64,000 nt of DNA from Millisia brevis NBRC 105863 (lineage in GTDB: Bacteria > Actinomycetota > Actinomycetes > Mycobacteriales > Mycobacteriaceae): positions 1 to 64,000 of the forward strand of contig NZ_BCRN01000009.1 in the NCBI RefSeq assembly GCF_001552615.1, given 5' to 3'. Positions 45,289 through 54,592 of this stretch are shown in pieces (position 1 is the first letter of the stretch; every line of letters starts with the position of its first letter). The position numbers and the translations under genes were made by a program. The notes below the pieces were generated by a model. The model was not told the origin of the DNA and searched no databases. It was given only the letters and a program-made list of their open reading frames with translations.

Positions 45289-46424
45289 GAGGTCGCGGTG
45301 TGCTCGGGGGCGGGGCCGGGGTCGTCCTCGGAGACGTCGCGGACCAGGCCCATGCACGAGTAGGCGAGGTCGGACACCACGTCGACCGGGACGCCGCGGT
45401 CGGCGGCCAGCAGGCGGATGTGGCGGTGATCGGGATCGTCGGCGCTGCGCACCAGCACCCGCCAGGGCACCCGCCGCAGCAGCACCCGGGTGGTCTCGCC
45501 GACACCGGGCTTGACGAAATTGACCGTCGAGATGCCGTACTCGGCGCGCACCTTGTCCACCGACGCCCAGCCGGACCAGGTCGGGGTGCGATCGGAGGCG
45601 CGCACCGCGTCGGCCTGTGCGCGGGCGGCGGCCGGGTCGAAGCGCGCGGACACCGCGTCGAGCAGCTTTCCGGAGGCGTCGACCCCGGCGAGCTCCCGGT
45701 AGAACTTCGCCCCGTGGAAATCGTTCGGGCCGATCAGGTCGCGGTTGAGCACGGTGCGCGAGACCAGCCCGGAGACCGTCGAGTTGAGGCAGGCCGACGC
45801 GATCAGGAAGTCGTCGCGAGTGCCGTAGGTGCGCACGCACTCCCCCGGGTCGGCGAGCACCGCCAACTCCGAATTGAACCCGGTCCCCTCCAGGGCGGCG
45901 TCGAGTTCCCGCGCGATGGCGCCCTTCCCGGTCCACCCGTCGATGAAGACCACCGCCGCCGGATCGTGCCGGCGACGCAGGTAGTCGAGCGCGACGGTGT
46001 CGATACCGCGACCCCGCACGATCGAGATCGTGTAGTGCGGCAGGTCGAGGTCGAGCGCCGCGCGGGCGTAGCGGCGCGCCAGGATGCCGATCGGGGTGCC
46101 GGCGCGGGCGAGTGAGACCAGGGCGACATCACGGCCGCGTTCGGCGACGATCAGTTCGGTCATCGCCCCGACGGCGACCGCCAGGCGTTCGGCGCTCTCG
46201 GCGAGTACCGCGTCGAACAGGTCCTGATAGCGCTCGTCGGGTTGATATTCGATCGGCAACGATTCCGCGTAGTGGGCGCGGCCGCTCTGTACCGCCGCCT
46301 CGCGCTGCTCGGTCGGGGCCTCGAGGTGAAAGCCCGAGAGATCCTTCAGCAGCCAGGTGACCTCGTCGGGCGCATAGGAACCGAAGTGCGGGCCGGTCAG
46401 CGCGGGCGGTTCGGCCACGGTCAC
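45285..46424 (-). CDS. StiP-type cysteine protease/PRTase-like protein with PELOTA domain
   Basis: A 379-residue Ter-locus protein. The N-terminal PRTase_1/StiP region (about 1-270) includes FGSYAPDEVTWLLKDLSG, VSLARAGTPIGILARRYA and the PRPP-loop-like VFIDGWTGKGAIARE. A PELOTA-like RNA-binding segment follows (about 290-365, NFVKPGVGETTRVLL...DVVSDLAYSCMGLV). Whether the domain is a phosphoribosyltransferase or a cysteine protease is debated in annotations. Coupled by GTGA to its neighbours on both sides. Confidence 0.82.
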   Translation of the reverse strand: MTVAEPPALTGPHFGSYAPDEVTWLLKDLSGFHLEAPTEQREAAVQSGRAHYAESLPIEYQPDERYQDLFDAVLAESAERLAVAVGAMTELIVAERGRDVALVSLARAGTPIGILARRYARAALDLDLPHYTISIVRGRGIDTVALDYLRRRHDPAAVVFIDGWTGKGAIARELDAALEGTGFNSELAVLADPGECVRTYGTRDDFLIASACLNSTVSGLVSRTVLNRDLIGPNDFHGAKFYRELAGVDASGKLLDAVSARFDPAAARAQADAVRASDRTPTWSGWASVDKVRAEYGISTVNFVKPGVGETTRVLLRRVPWRVLVRSADDPDHRHIRLLAADRGVPVDVVSDLAYSCMGLVRDVSEDDPGPAPEHTATS

Positions 46425-47707
46425 AACGTCTCCATTCGTCGGGCGGCAGCGGCGGGGTCGGCGCCGCGCAGGACGACGACCAGCACATCGGCGCCGGATC
46501 GTCGCAGGGCGGCGACCACCCCGTCGTCGGCGGTCAGCCAGGGGGTATCGGCGGGCTCGTCGAGCACCAGGATCAGCACCGGGCTCGCCGGTCCGGTGGT
46601 CGGCAGGTCGGGGTCGGCGGCGTTGTAGAGGTAGCGCGCGACGGTGTCCCCCTCGGGCGCGACGAACGAGAAGCCACGCCGCAGTGGATATCCCGGTGCG
46701 GCGCTCACATACGCCGGGGAGCGGGTGGTCGTCTGGAAGCGGGTGGGACGACCATCGGCGAGGCGTTCGGCGATCCGCAGCGGCAGGTACATCAGCTCCT
46801 CGTGGCCGATGACGATCGCCGCCCGACCCGGTGCGAGGCGCTGGTCGATCCGTGCGGCGGTCGCGTCGATCGCGGCACCGAAGGCGGCCCGGTCGGAGTC
46901 GAGGAAGCCATGCCGACCACCCTCGGGAACCGTTGCGGACCAGTCGATATCGAGCCGATCCAGGGTTCCTGCCGAGGGCGCGTCGGGAACGACGTCGGGG
47001 TCGGGCAACTCGGCGACCCGCTCGATCAGCCCCTCGGGCAGATGGACACGACCGCGAGCGAGCGAGGCCGCCAGAATGGGAACCCCGAGGCGCTCCCCCA
47101 GCGCATGTGCCGCCGCCACGTCGGCGTCGGTGCGCACGTCGACCAACGACGCGATGACGTACATCGGTGCCGGACGCACTCGGTGGAAGCCCTCGATCGC
47201 GGCCAGAACGGTTTTGCCGGTGGAGATCTCGTCGTCCACCAGGATCAGCGGCGCATCGGGGGTCGGGCGGTCGACCGTGGTGAGCAGCAGATGATCGGTC
47301 GCATGCGAGTGCCCCTCCTGGAACTCGCCGGCGACGGCGATTCCCGGCACCGGCCGCCGCGTCGACTGCAGGTACCACCGCGCGCCGATCGCCTCTGCCA
47401 CCGAATGTCCCAACCCGGTGGCGGTTTCGGCGAAGCCGAAGACGTCGACCGCGTCGGCGGCGCCGCCCGCCGCGGCGAGGACCTCGCGGCACCGGTCGGC
47501 CAATTGACCGGCGGCGTCCAGGGCGCGCTGCGGCGGAATGGGAATGTGCTTGCCCAGCACCGTCGAGACCAGCAGATGCGCCCGCCGCGGATTGCGGCGC
47601 AGCCCGAGGATCACCAGTTCGTTCAGGTCCCTGCCGACCGGGGAGTCGACGTGGACCAGTTCCACGCCGAGCGCCAGGTCGTCGGTGTGCTCGTCGGATC
47701 GGGTCAT
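46421..47707 (-). CDS. Phosphoribosyltransferase with TRSP domain (Ter locus)
   Basis: A 428-residue protein. The PRTase domain (about 10-230) shows the PRPP-binding loop LILVDDEISTGKT near 150-163 and FGFAETATGLGHSVAEA near 90. A C-terminal TRSP domain follows (about 250-428; RFQTTTRSPAYV and YPLRRGFSFVAPEGD carry the Thr-Arg-Ser-Pro signature). It is proposed to build a nucleoside-like metabolite with the neighbouring lyase, StiP and HAD proteins. Four-base overlaps join it to both neighbours. Confidence 0.88.
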   Translation of the reverse strand: MTRSDEHTDDLALGVELVHVDSPVGRDLNELVILGLRRNPRRAHLLVSTVLGKHIPIPPQRALDAAGQLADRCREVLAAAGGAADAVDVFGFAETATGLGHSVAEAIGARWYLQSTRRPVPGIAVAGEFQEGHSHATDHLLLTTVDRPTPDAPLILVDDEISTGKTVLAAIEGFHRVRPAPMYVIASLVDVRTDADVAAAHALGERLGVPILAASLARGRVHLPEGLIERVAELPDPDVVPDAPSAGTLDRLDIDWSATVPEGGRHGFLDSDRAAFGAAIDATAARIDQRLAPGRAAIVIGHEELMYLPLRIAERLADGRPTRFQTTTRSPAYVSAAPGYPLRRGFSFVAPEGDTVARYLYNAADPDLPTTGPASPVLILVLDEPADTPWLTADDGVVAALRRSGADVLVVVLRGADPAAAARRMETL

Positions 47708-48864
47708 CGCTGCGCCAGCGCGGTGATCAGGTCGACGAACGAGACGCCCTCGGCGGCCACCCCGAAGGCCGCTGCCCGCCGCATCGTCGCCTGCGCCCAG
47801 GCCATATGCGGCTTCACCTCGTTCATCTTGTTGCGATACTCCGAAGCGCGTACGCCACTGCGGGAATCGTGCCCGACGATGTCGGAGGCGTCGTGGTACT
47901 CCTCGGCGGTCACCACCGCCAGCGCGTGCACCGCCGGTACGTGCGACGGGTGGATCACCGTCTTGCCCAGCAGGCCGTTGGCACGGTCGAGGGCGACCTC
48001 GCGCAGCAGCCCGTCGAGATCCCGGCTGACCAGGTGGTTACGGAAGCGGACCTCGTTCTGTTCGGCGAACGGTGAGGCGCGCAGCATCGGGCGGAACATC
48101 CGCTCGTGGTCGGCGAAGTACTCCCAGACCGGCCCGCTGACGACAAATCCGGAACCGTCCGAGCGGCCGAGATGATTGACGATCGAGGCGATCGCGTCGC
48201 CGACGACGCGCACCTCGTAGATGGTCAGGTCGCGGTCGCGGCGGATGCCGAAGGTCCCGCAGAGGTCGGTGGCACCGATGCGCACGGCCAGGACGAAATC
48301 TCGATACTGCCCCAACAATTCTCGCAAAGCGGACAATTCGGCCTCGCGTGTTTCGCGATGGGCGATCAGCCGCGACTCCAGAACGGGCATCACCAGGAAG
48401 CGCCGACCCGCTCGCAGACTCTCCTCGCGCACCGCGTCGAGCAGTTCCCGACCGGAACGGGACTCGAACTTGGGCAGCACGAACCCGGCGAGCACCGCCA
48501 GGCCGTCCCCCGCGTCGGCGCAGACCGCACGCAGATGGTCGATCGTGCGAACCCGCACGAAGAGCAGACATCCCGGGTCGCCGCGGCCGGCGATCTGATC
48601 GAGCGCGGCGATCGCGGCCCGCACCGCGTCGTCGACCGACTCGTCGGCCACCGCGTCCTCGAGGTCGATCACGATCGACCGCACCCCTTCGGATGCCCGC
48701 TTGAGGATGACCGCGGCCAGATCCTCGCGGGTCCCCGGCACGTACAACGTCGCACCCAGTGCGGTTGCGATCAAGCAGATCTCGGAATCGAGACCGAAGA
48801 CGTGCGGAGGCACGTCGAAGAGCCTGGTCCGGACGTCCGCATCGAGATGGCTGAAATGCTGCAC
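47704..48864 (-). CDS. HpcH/HpaI aldolase/citrate lyase-like protein (Ter locus)
   Basis: A 386-residue TIM-barrel lyase. It shows YVPGTREDLAAVILKRASEG near 40, SIVIDLEDAVADESVDDA near 62, VLPKFES near 130 and the Ter-type region RIGATDLCGTFGIRRDRDLTIYE near 210. The Asp/Glu residues for a metal enolate are present. GTG at 48864 follows GGAAAGG at a good distance. First enzyme of the biosynthetic set; it lies 51 bases after the helical protein gene. Confidence 0.87.
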   Translation of the reverse strand: MQHFSHLDADVRTRLFDVPPHVFGLDSEICLIATALGATLYVPGTREDLAAVILKRASEGVRSIVIDLEDAVADESVDDAVRAAIAALDQIAGRGDPGCLLFVRVRTIDHLRAVCADAGDGLAVLAGFVLPKFESRSGRELLDAVREESLRAGRRFLVMPVLESRLIAHRETREAELSALRELLGQYRDFVLAVRIGATDLCGTFGIRRDRDLTIYEVRVVGDAIASIVNHLGRSDGSGFVVSGPVWEYFADHERMFRPMLRASPFAEQNEVRFRNHLVSRDLDGLLREVALDRANGLLGKTVIHPSHVPAVHALAVVTAEEYHDASDIVGHDSRSGVRASEYRNKMNEVKPHMAWAQATMRRAAAFGVAAEGVSFVDLITALAQR

Positions 48865-48915
48865 TGCACTACCTTTCCGACCACGCCGACATTCGATCAT
48901 CGACGACCCGCCGAG

Positions 48916-50100
48916 CTAGTGCCCGCCGACGTCGGATCCACGCATCCGGTCCACCGTCGTGGCGATGAATTCCTCGATCGCACGCATCTCGCGAAGGTAC
49001 CGCCAGTGGTCCGGACGGCCCTGACCGTCGAGCTCTGCACGCGCACGACGGATCCGGGCATGCTGAGCATCCAGTACCGAGCCCCATTCGGCAACCAGTC
49101 CGCGGTTCACCGCGTACCTTTGTGCGTCACGTAACCGGAAGTTCACTCGCCGCTCGACCTCCTCGGGATGGTCGCGGACCTCGCGCAGCGCGGTCAGCCG
49201 ATCGACGACCTGCGCGACCAACTCGTCGGCCTCCCGCAATTCCGATCGCGCCGCGCCGATCAGATCCAGAGCGGTGTCGGGGTCGGACGCCTCGACCCGG
49301 CGCGCCTGATCGACGTGCTCGGTCGCGGCGGCGGCCAGGTCCTCCGCGCGACGCCGATTGCCGGTCACGTCCTCGGAGGCGGCGGCGACGAACTCGCGCA
49401 GCAGCGCCGAGTAGGCACCGCTGAGTCGATCGACGCGGGTGTGGATGCCCTCGATCCGGGTGCGCACCGAGGCGATCGCCGAGCGCGCACGCCCGGCGGC
49501 CTCGGGGGCGGCGACGATGGCCGCGTCGTATCCGGCGACCGCTTCGCGCACCCGGCGGGCGGCGGCGAGGGTGGGTTCCGGCCCCGTCGCGGCATCGAGG
49601 GCGTTCAGCGCGCCCGCCACCTCGCCGCGCGCGGCGACCACGGTGCGATATCCCGCGAAACTGTCGGCGGTCAGCGCGGCGCGCGCGGCCACCCGGGCCT
49701 GGCCGGCGAGTTGCGGGGCGATCGAGGCACGCTGAACGGCGGCGTCCAGGATCTCCCGACGCGGCAGGTAGAAGTCGTCCACAGCGCGGGCAGCGGCGCT
49801 CAACTGTTCTGTCACCGAGGTGAATTCGTTGAACGCTTCCTCGGTGACCACATCGGTCATCCGCTCGGTCACCGCGAGGTAGCGCGCGCCCGCGGCGTAA
49901 CAGAGCTCCCGGACACGAGTCCACTGCTCGCGCAGCGCGGCGTCGCCGGTCCCGCGACCGATCGATTCGACCGCGCGGTCGGCGGCGGACTGGCGGGCCT
50001 CGAGATCCAGGAAGGCCGAGACCGACGCCGTGCGCGCATGGGCGATCGCATCCTCCCTGTCGGAGGAACGCGAAAGCCTTCCCGGCCACCGGCTCGACAT
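48916..50100 (-). CDS. Helical protein of the Ter locus, function unknown
   Basis: About 394 residues, almost entirely alpha-helical, with heptad-like stretches throughout (for example AARRVREAVAGYDAAIVAAPEAAGRARSAIAS is not broken by Pro). No membrane segment, no signal peptide and no enzyme motif are visible. ATG at 50100 is chosen; the longer frame has Arg/Pro-rich residues. It heads the minus-strand Ter operon and is divergent from terD across 215 bases. It may be a scaffold similar to other coiled proteins of ter loci. Confidence 0.75.
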   Translation of the reverse strand: MSSRWPGRLSRSSDREDAIAHARTASVSAFLDLEARQSAADRAVESIGRGTGDAALREQWTRVRELCYAAGARYLAVTERMTDVVTEEAFNEFTSVTEQLSAAARAVDDFYLPRREILDAAVQRASIAPQLAGQARVAARAALTADSFAGYRTVVAARGEVAGALNALDAATGPEPTLAAARRVREAVAGYDAAIVAAPEAAGRARSAIASVRTRIEGIHTRVDRLSGAYSALLREFVAAASEDVTGNRRRAEDLAAAATEHVDQARRVEASDPDTALDLIGAARSELREADELVAQVVDRLTALREVRDHPEEVERRVNFRLRDAQRYAVNRGLVAEWGSVLDAQHARIRRARAELDGQGRPDHWRYLREMRAIEEFIATTVDRMRGSDVGGH

Positions 50101-50315
50101 CGGCAACCATCCTATCGGCGCGGGCGCCCAACAACCCCGTCGAACCTGCCCGTATCGCCCGGACGACCCATCGGGCACGATGAACGCTGTCACCGCGGCC
50201 CCACCGGCTTGCCGGCTCGCACGGCTACGGTGGGAACGACACGGCGGCAACGGTGCGCTCCCGGCGGGCGCGCGGTCCGTCACGACATCGCACACACCAA
50301 CGAAAGGTAACGGCA

Positions 50316-50891
50316 ATGGGTGTCAGCCTCACCAAGGGCGGCAACGTTTCGCTGACCAAGCAGGCCCCGAACCTCACCGCGGTCGCGGTGGGACTCGGCT
50401 GGGACGTACGCACCACCACCGGCACCGACTTCGACCTCGACGCCAGCGCGATCGCGCTCGGCACCGACAAGAAGGTCGTCTCCGACCAGCACTTCATCTT
50501 CTTCAACAACCTGCGCAGCCCCGACGGCTCGATCGAGCACCAGGGCGACAACCTGACCGGTGAGGGCGACGGCGACGACGAGGTCGTCAACGTCAACCTC
50601 GTCGCGGTCCCCACCGAGATCGACTCGATCGTCTTCCCGGTCTCGATCTACGACGCCGATTCGCGCAGCCAGTCCTTCGGCCAGGTCCGCAATGCGTTCA
50701 TCCGCATCGTCGACCAGTCGAACAACAACGAGCTCGCCCGCTACGACCTGAGCGAGGACGCCTCGACCGAGACCGCGATGGTCTTCGGCGAGCTCTACCG
50801 CAATGGCCCCGAGTGGAAGTTCCGCGCCGTCGGCCAGGGCTACGCCTCCGGTTTGGCCGGAATTGCCCGCGATTTCGGCGTGAATGTCTGA
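50316..50891 (+). CDS. terD: TerD family calcium-binding stress protein
   Basis: A 191-residue TerD-fold protein starting [18 protein letters not shown]. It has the calcium-site residues [10 protein letters not shown] near 40, [18 protein letters not shown] near 80 and the family motif [13 protein letters not shown]. TerD proteins confer tellurite, phage and stress tolerance and act at the membrane with TerC-like proteins. GAAAGG precedes the ATG. Shares a divergent promoter region with the Ter biosynthetic operon. Confidence 0.95.
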   Translation: MGVSLTKGGNVSLTKQAPNLTAVAVGLGWDVRTTTGTDFDLDASAIALGTDKKVVSDQHFIFFNNLRSPDGSIEHQGDNLTGEGDGDDEVVNVNLVAVPTEIDSIVFPVSIYDADSRSQSFGQVRNAFIRIVDQSNNNELARYDLSEDASTETAMVFGELYRNGPEWKFRAVGQGYASGLAGIARDFGVNV

Positions 50892-50928
50892 CATGTCTTG
50901 ATTGTCCGATTCGCGTCGGACACAACGC

Positions 50929-50960
50929 GGCCCCGCCCCGACAGTCGTCGAGGCGGGGCC
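50929..50960 (+). terminator. Terminator hairpin after terD
   Basis: Perfect 9-base arms GGCCCCGCC/GGCGGGGCC with a 14-base loop, 37 bases past the terD stop. Confidence 0.7.
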
Positions 50961-51151
50961 CGTATCGTCCCGATCGAGTACTTCGCGAGGTCGCCCCACG
51001 CGCGGAACTCGCCATCCCGGGGCCGCGTTGACTCCTTCGGGATCAGGACTCTCTCGGCGACCGCAACGCAGCGTGCCCGCTCCGCCGGAGCGCAGGTACC
51101 ACGCCGAGGGAGCAGTGCCCGTCCCAACAGCTAACGGAAAGGCCTCACAGG

Positions 51152-52255
51152 GTGGTCATTCGGGTATTCGGAATCTCCATAGTGGTGACCATCGTGTCGC
51201 TGATCGTCGGCTTCCTCTACGGAGGATGGACCGGATTGGCGTTGGTGCTGATCCTCGGCATCCTCGAGGTGTCGCTGTCGTTCGACAACGCCGTGATCAA
51301 TGCGACCGTGCTGCGCCGGATGAGCGAATTCTGGCAGCGCATCTTCCTCACGATCGGCATCCTGATCGCCGTCTTCGGTATGCGGCTGATCTTCCCGCTG
51401 GTCATCGTGTGGGCCGCCTCGGGCAAGAACCCGGTGGACGCGTTCAATCTCGCGCTGAACCCGCCGGCCGACGACGCCGCCTACTTCCCCGACGGCAGCC
51501 CCAGCTACGAGACGATCATGCTCGACGCCCATCCGACGATCGCGGCGTTCGGCGGCATGTTCCTGATGATGCTGTTCCTGAACTTCATCTTCGAAGACCG
51601 CGAGATCACCTGGCTGTCCTGGATCGAACGCCCGCTCGCGCGGATCGGCAAGCTCGATCAGCTCGCGGTGGTCGTCGCGGCGATCGCCCTGGTGCTCGCC
51701 GCCGAATTCCTTGCGGACTCCGAGGATGTCGCGACCGTCCTGCTGTCCGGCATTCTCGGCATGATCACCTATATCGCGGTCAACGGCCTCGGTGAGCTGT
51801 TCAACCTGCCCGAGGAAGGCGAGGAGGACGAGGAGCCGCAGCGCTCCGGCGGCCCGACCGAACTGGCGAAGGCGACCGGCAAGGCCGGCTTCTTCCTGTT
51901 CCTCTACCTCGAGGTCCTCGACGCGTCGTTCTCCTTCGACGGCGTCATCGGCGCCTTCGCGATCACCTCGGACCCGATCATCATCGCCCTGGGCCTCGGC
52001 TTCATCGGCGCGATGTTCGTCCGCTCGATCACCGTCTACCTCGTCCGCAAGGGCACGCTGAACGACTACGTGTACCTCGAGCACGGTGCCCACTGGGCGA
52101 TCGGCGCGCTCGCGACCATCCTGCTGGTCTCGATCGGCATCCACGTCAACGAGGTGATCACCGGCCTGGTCGGTGTGGTCCTGATCGGCTTGGCGTTCTG
52201 GTCGAGCGTACGGCGCAACCGGGCGGCCGCCACTGCGGAAACCGTGGACGCCTGA
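51152..52255 (+). CDS. TerC-like DUF475 integral membrane protein
   Basis: A 367-residue membrane protein with about nine helices and the TerC-type acidic motifs ILEVSLSFDNAVINATVL near 35 and YLEVLDASFSFDGVIGAFA near 255. These Asp/Glu positions inside membrane helices suggest metal-ion handling. A cytosolic acidic loop lies near 220-235. GGAAAGG precedes the GTG at 51152. It probably cooperates with TerD at the membrane. It ends in a strong bidirectional hairpin. Confidence 0.9.
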   Translation: MVIRVFGISIVVTIVSLIVGFLYGGWTGLALVLILGILEVSLSFDNAVINATVLRRMSEFWQRIFLTIGILIAVFGMRLIFPLVIVWAASGKNPVDAFNLALNPPADDAAYFPDGSPSYETIMLDAHPTIAAFGGMFLMMLFLNFIFEDREITWLSWIERPLARIGKLDQLAVVVAAIALVLAAEFLADSEDVATVLLSGILGMITYIAVNGLGELFNLPEEGEEDEEPQRSGGPTELAKATGKAGFFLFLYLEVLDASFSFDGVIGAFAITSDPIIIALGLGFIGAMFVRSITVYLVRKGTLNDYVYLEHGAHWAIGALATILLVSIGIHVNEVITGLVGVVLIGLAFWSSVRRNRAAATAETVDA

Positions 52256-52270
52256 CCCACCCGCACAGGG

Positions 52271-52304
52271 GCGGTACCGATCCGACATCCGTGATCGGTA
52301 CCGC
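52271..52304. terminator. Bidirectional terminator between DUF475 and ybdK genes
   Basis: Perfect 12-base arms GCGGTACCGATC/GATCGGTACCGC with a 10-base loop, filling the gap between two convergent genes and ending right at the ybdK stop. Confidence 0.85.
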
Positions 52305-53447
52305 TCAGGTCCACAACTCCCGGACCACCGACTCGACGACAGCGCCGAGGTTCCCGTTCTCGCGGGCAACCCGGCGCTGTCGTTGATAGGAGGCCCCCAG
52401 CCGCGGGATCTCGGCCACCGAGGCCAATTCCGCGGCGCAGCCCAGGCGGGCGGCGACCGGGGTGAGCCGTTCGAGCAGATCGTTCAGGTCGTCGGTGACC
52501 AGCCGTTCGTTGCCGTCCGCGTCGAGGATGATCTCCGCGTCCAGCCCGTACCGTGCCGCGCGCCACTTGTTTTCCTGGACATGCCAGGGCGGCATCGACG
52601 GCAGGGTCTCGCCGCGGTCGAGCCGGGCATCGGCGTCGACGACCAGGCAGTGCACCAGCGCCACCAGGGCGGCCAGCTCCCGACGGGTCGGCACGGCATC
52701 GCAGATCCGCACCTCGATCGTGCCCAGCCGCGGCGACGGCCGGATATCCCAACGGATCTCGCCGAGCTGATCGATGACACCGGTGTGCATCTGGTCGCCG
52801 ACGAAGCTCTCGAACTGCCCCCAGTTCTCGAACTGGAAGGGCAGACCGGCGGTGGGCAACTGCTGGAAGAGCATCGCGCGGTTGCTCGCGTAGCCGGTGT
52901 CGATCGCCGACCACACCGGCGACGACGCCGACAGGGCGAGCAGGTGCGGATACTGCAGCAAAAGCGAATTCAGGATCGGGAAGACCCGGTCTGCGGAGCG
53001 CACCCCGACGTGCACGTGCACACCCCAGATCAGCATCTGCCGGCCCCACCACTGGGTCCGCGCGATCAGCTCCGCGTAATGCGGTGCGTCGTTGACCTGT
53101 TGGGCCGACCACTCGGCAAACGGGTGGGTGCCGGCGCCGAAGAGGTCGACCCCCATCGGGTCGGTCACCCGCCGCGCCAGCGCCAGCGATTCACCGAGAT
53201 CGTCCATCGCCTCGGCGACGGTCGTGTTGATCCCGGTGACCAACTCGATCGTATTGCGCAGGAACTCCTTGGTGATCCGATGCCCGTCCGGACCGGCGAG
53301 CGCGTCGATCCGGGCCAGCACATCGCCGGCGGCGTTCGACAGGTCGCCGGTCGCCCGATCGACCAGACCGAGTTCCCACTCGACGCCGAGTGTCGGTCGC
53401 GGCGAACCGACGAACGGTATCGACGCCGGCCGACGACCGGTCACCAC
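52305..53447 (-). CDS. ybdK: Carboxylate-amine ligase, YbdK/GCS2 family (Rv0433-like)
   Basis: A 380-residue member of the glutamate-cysteine ligase 2 family: TLGVEWELGLVDRATGDL near 18, HPFAEWSAQQVND near 106, WGVHVHVGVRSADRVFPI near 140 and GTIEVRICDAVPTRRE near 240. Such enzymes form amide bonds weakly with glutamate and cysteine. Mycobacteriales use mycothiol, so a true glutathione role is unlikely. Downstream of the SodC-like gene on the same strand by 25 bases. Confidence 0.9.
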   Translation of the reverse strand: MVTGRRPASIPFVGSPRPTLGVEWELGLVDRATGDLSNAAGDVLARIDALAGPDGHRITKEFLRNTIELVTGINTTVAEAMDDLGESLALARRVTDPMGVDLFGAGTHPFAEWSAQQVNDAPHYAELIARTQWWGRQMLIWGVHVHVGVRSADRVFPILNSLLLQYPHLLALSASSPVWSAIDTGYASNRAMLFQQLPTAGLPFQFENWGQFESFVGDQMHTGVIDQLGEIRWDIRPSPRLGTIEVRICDAVPTRRELAALVALVHCLVVDADARLDRGETLPSMPPWHVQENKWRAARYGLDAEIILDADGNERLVTDDLNDLLERLTPVAARLGCAAELASVAEIPRLGASYQRQRRVARENGNLGAVVESVVRELWT

Positions 53448-53472
53448 AGCACCCGCAGCCTCCGCCGGGTCG

Positions 53473-54063
53473 TCAGCTCAGTACGGCGCAGGCCTGGCGC
53501 TCCTGGGCGCCGGCGTCCTGCCGAGAGATGATCAGCGAACCGGTCTCCGGGGGCACGTCGGCGCTGAACGCGAGCGCACCACTGCCGTCGGCGGCGATCA
53601 CCAGCGGGGCGATCGGCACCGCGGCGCCGTCGATGACCAGTTCGTCACCGGCGGACTGGAACGGGAACTGCGCGTCGTTGACCGCGGCGGCCGACGGCTC
53701 GCAGACCGCACCGGTGTGGAAGGTCAGGTCGTAGGTGCCCGGCTCGAGCGTGGAGCCGGCCTCGACGGCGACATCGACGTCCAGGACGTCACCGGTGCCC
53801 TCGCGGGTGGACTGCACGGTGCCGATCGACGCGCCGTCGGCGGTGATCAGCTCGACGACGTGTCCGACCTCGGCGCCACCCTCCTCCGAGGAGTGGTCCG
53901 CCTCGGATCCGGGCGAGGTGCTACCGGTCCACACCGGAGGTGTGGTGCCCGGGATATCGGAGGCGTACTGCTGGGTGCTGCACCCGGCGACGGCCAGGGC
54001 GAGCGCCGCCAATGGCACGGTGACGCCGAGCGAGCGGGGCAGGACACGGATGGGCGCGGACAT
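53473..54063 (-). CDS. SodC-like lipoprotein lacking Cu/Zn ligands
   Basis: A 196-residue exported lipoprotein (signal peptide 1-27, lipobox ALAVAGCS). The beta-barrel pattern of Cu/Zn superoxide dismutase is recognisable (TGDVLDVDVAVEAGSTLEPG, YDLTFHTGAVCEPS, and the second disulphide Cys in QERQACAVLS). The usual GFHVHxxGxC has become TFHTGAVC, and the later metal histidines are absent. The gene occupies the place of sodC in the Mycobacteriales order, so it is a derived, probably inactive SOD. The start at 54063 gives a proper signal peptide. Confidence 0.75.
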   Translation of the reverse strand: MSAPIRVLPRSLGVTVPLAALALAVAGCSTQQYASDIPGTTPPVWTGSTSPGSEADHSSEEGGAEVGHVVELITADGASIGTVQSTREGTGDVLDVDVAVEAGSTLEPGTYDLTFHTGAVCEPSAAAVNDAQFPFQSAGDELVIDGAAVPIAPLVIAADGSGALAFSADVPPETGSLIISRQDAGAQERQACAVLS

Positions 54064-54137
54064 ACGGTGCGGGCTCCTTCGGGTTCGCGGCTCAGCTCGC
54101 CGACAGGATCTCGTGCCGCCGAGGCTCGTTGGGAATC

Positions 54138-54452
54138 CTAGCCGCTCCACGCCGTCGACAACGACGATGTGGACACGAACGCCGGAGACCATGCGGAGGC
54201 GAGGGCCGCGGAGGTCGTCGAGGTGTCGTCGTCCCCACCCAGCGACACCAGTCCGATACCCGCGAAGACGATCGCCAGAGCGATCAACACCATCGCCAGC
54301 GCCCGGAGGGGAAGACCGGATCCGCCGCCCTCGGCGCGCGGCTCGGGGCGGGCGTGGCCGGCGGGCTGCGAACGGCTCGCGGAACGGGAATGACGAGGCG
54401 GCCGCGTCTGCGGACCGGAACGCGAGGGGTCTCCGGAGCTCGGATCGCTCAT
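54138..54452 (-). CDS. VirR-like membrane protein without LytR_C domain
   Basis: A 104-residue protein. The cytosolic N-terminus is Ser/Pro/Arg-rich (1-50) and is followed by one membrane helix LPLRALAMVLIALAIVFAGI (about 51-75) very close to that of VirR (Rv0431) in the same genomic position. The outer tail of about 30 residues (DDDTSTTSAALASAWSPAF...) ends where VirR would carry its LytR_C domain. It is truncated relative to VirR, with no leftover domain in the 74 bases downstream. Confidence 0.7.
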   Translation of the reverse strand: MSDPSSGDPSRSGPQTRPPRHSRSASRSQPAGHARPEPRAEGGGSGLPLRALAMVLIALAIVFAGIGLVSLGGDDDTSTTSAALASAWSPAFVSTSSLSTAWSG

Positions 54453-54592
54453 CGGATGGACATCCCGCGTCACCTCTGTCCGCACAGTCGCGCTATCGCC
54501 GAGTGGTTGCCTGTCGAGGGTACGTCACCGAGGAATGTGGCCGGAAAACCAACAGATGGTGTCTGCTCGATGGTGTCGGGGTGACTGCCGGG

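Noticed and set aside
50101-50315. Extension of the Ter helical protein upstream to 50316
   Set aside because: Residues are Arg/Pro-rich and the region is needed as divergent promoter for terD.
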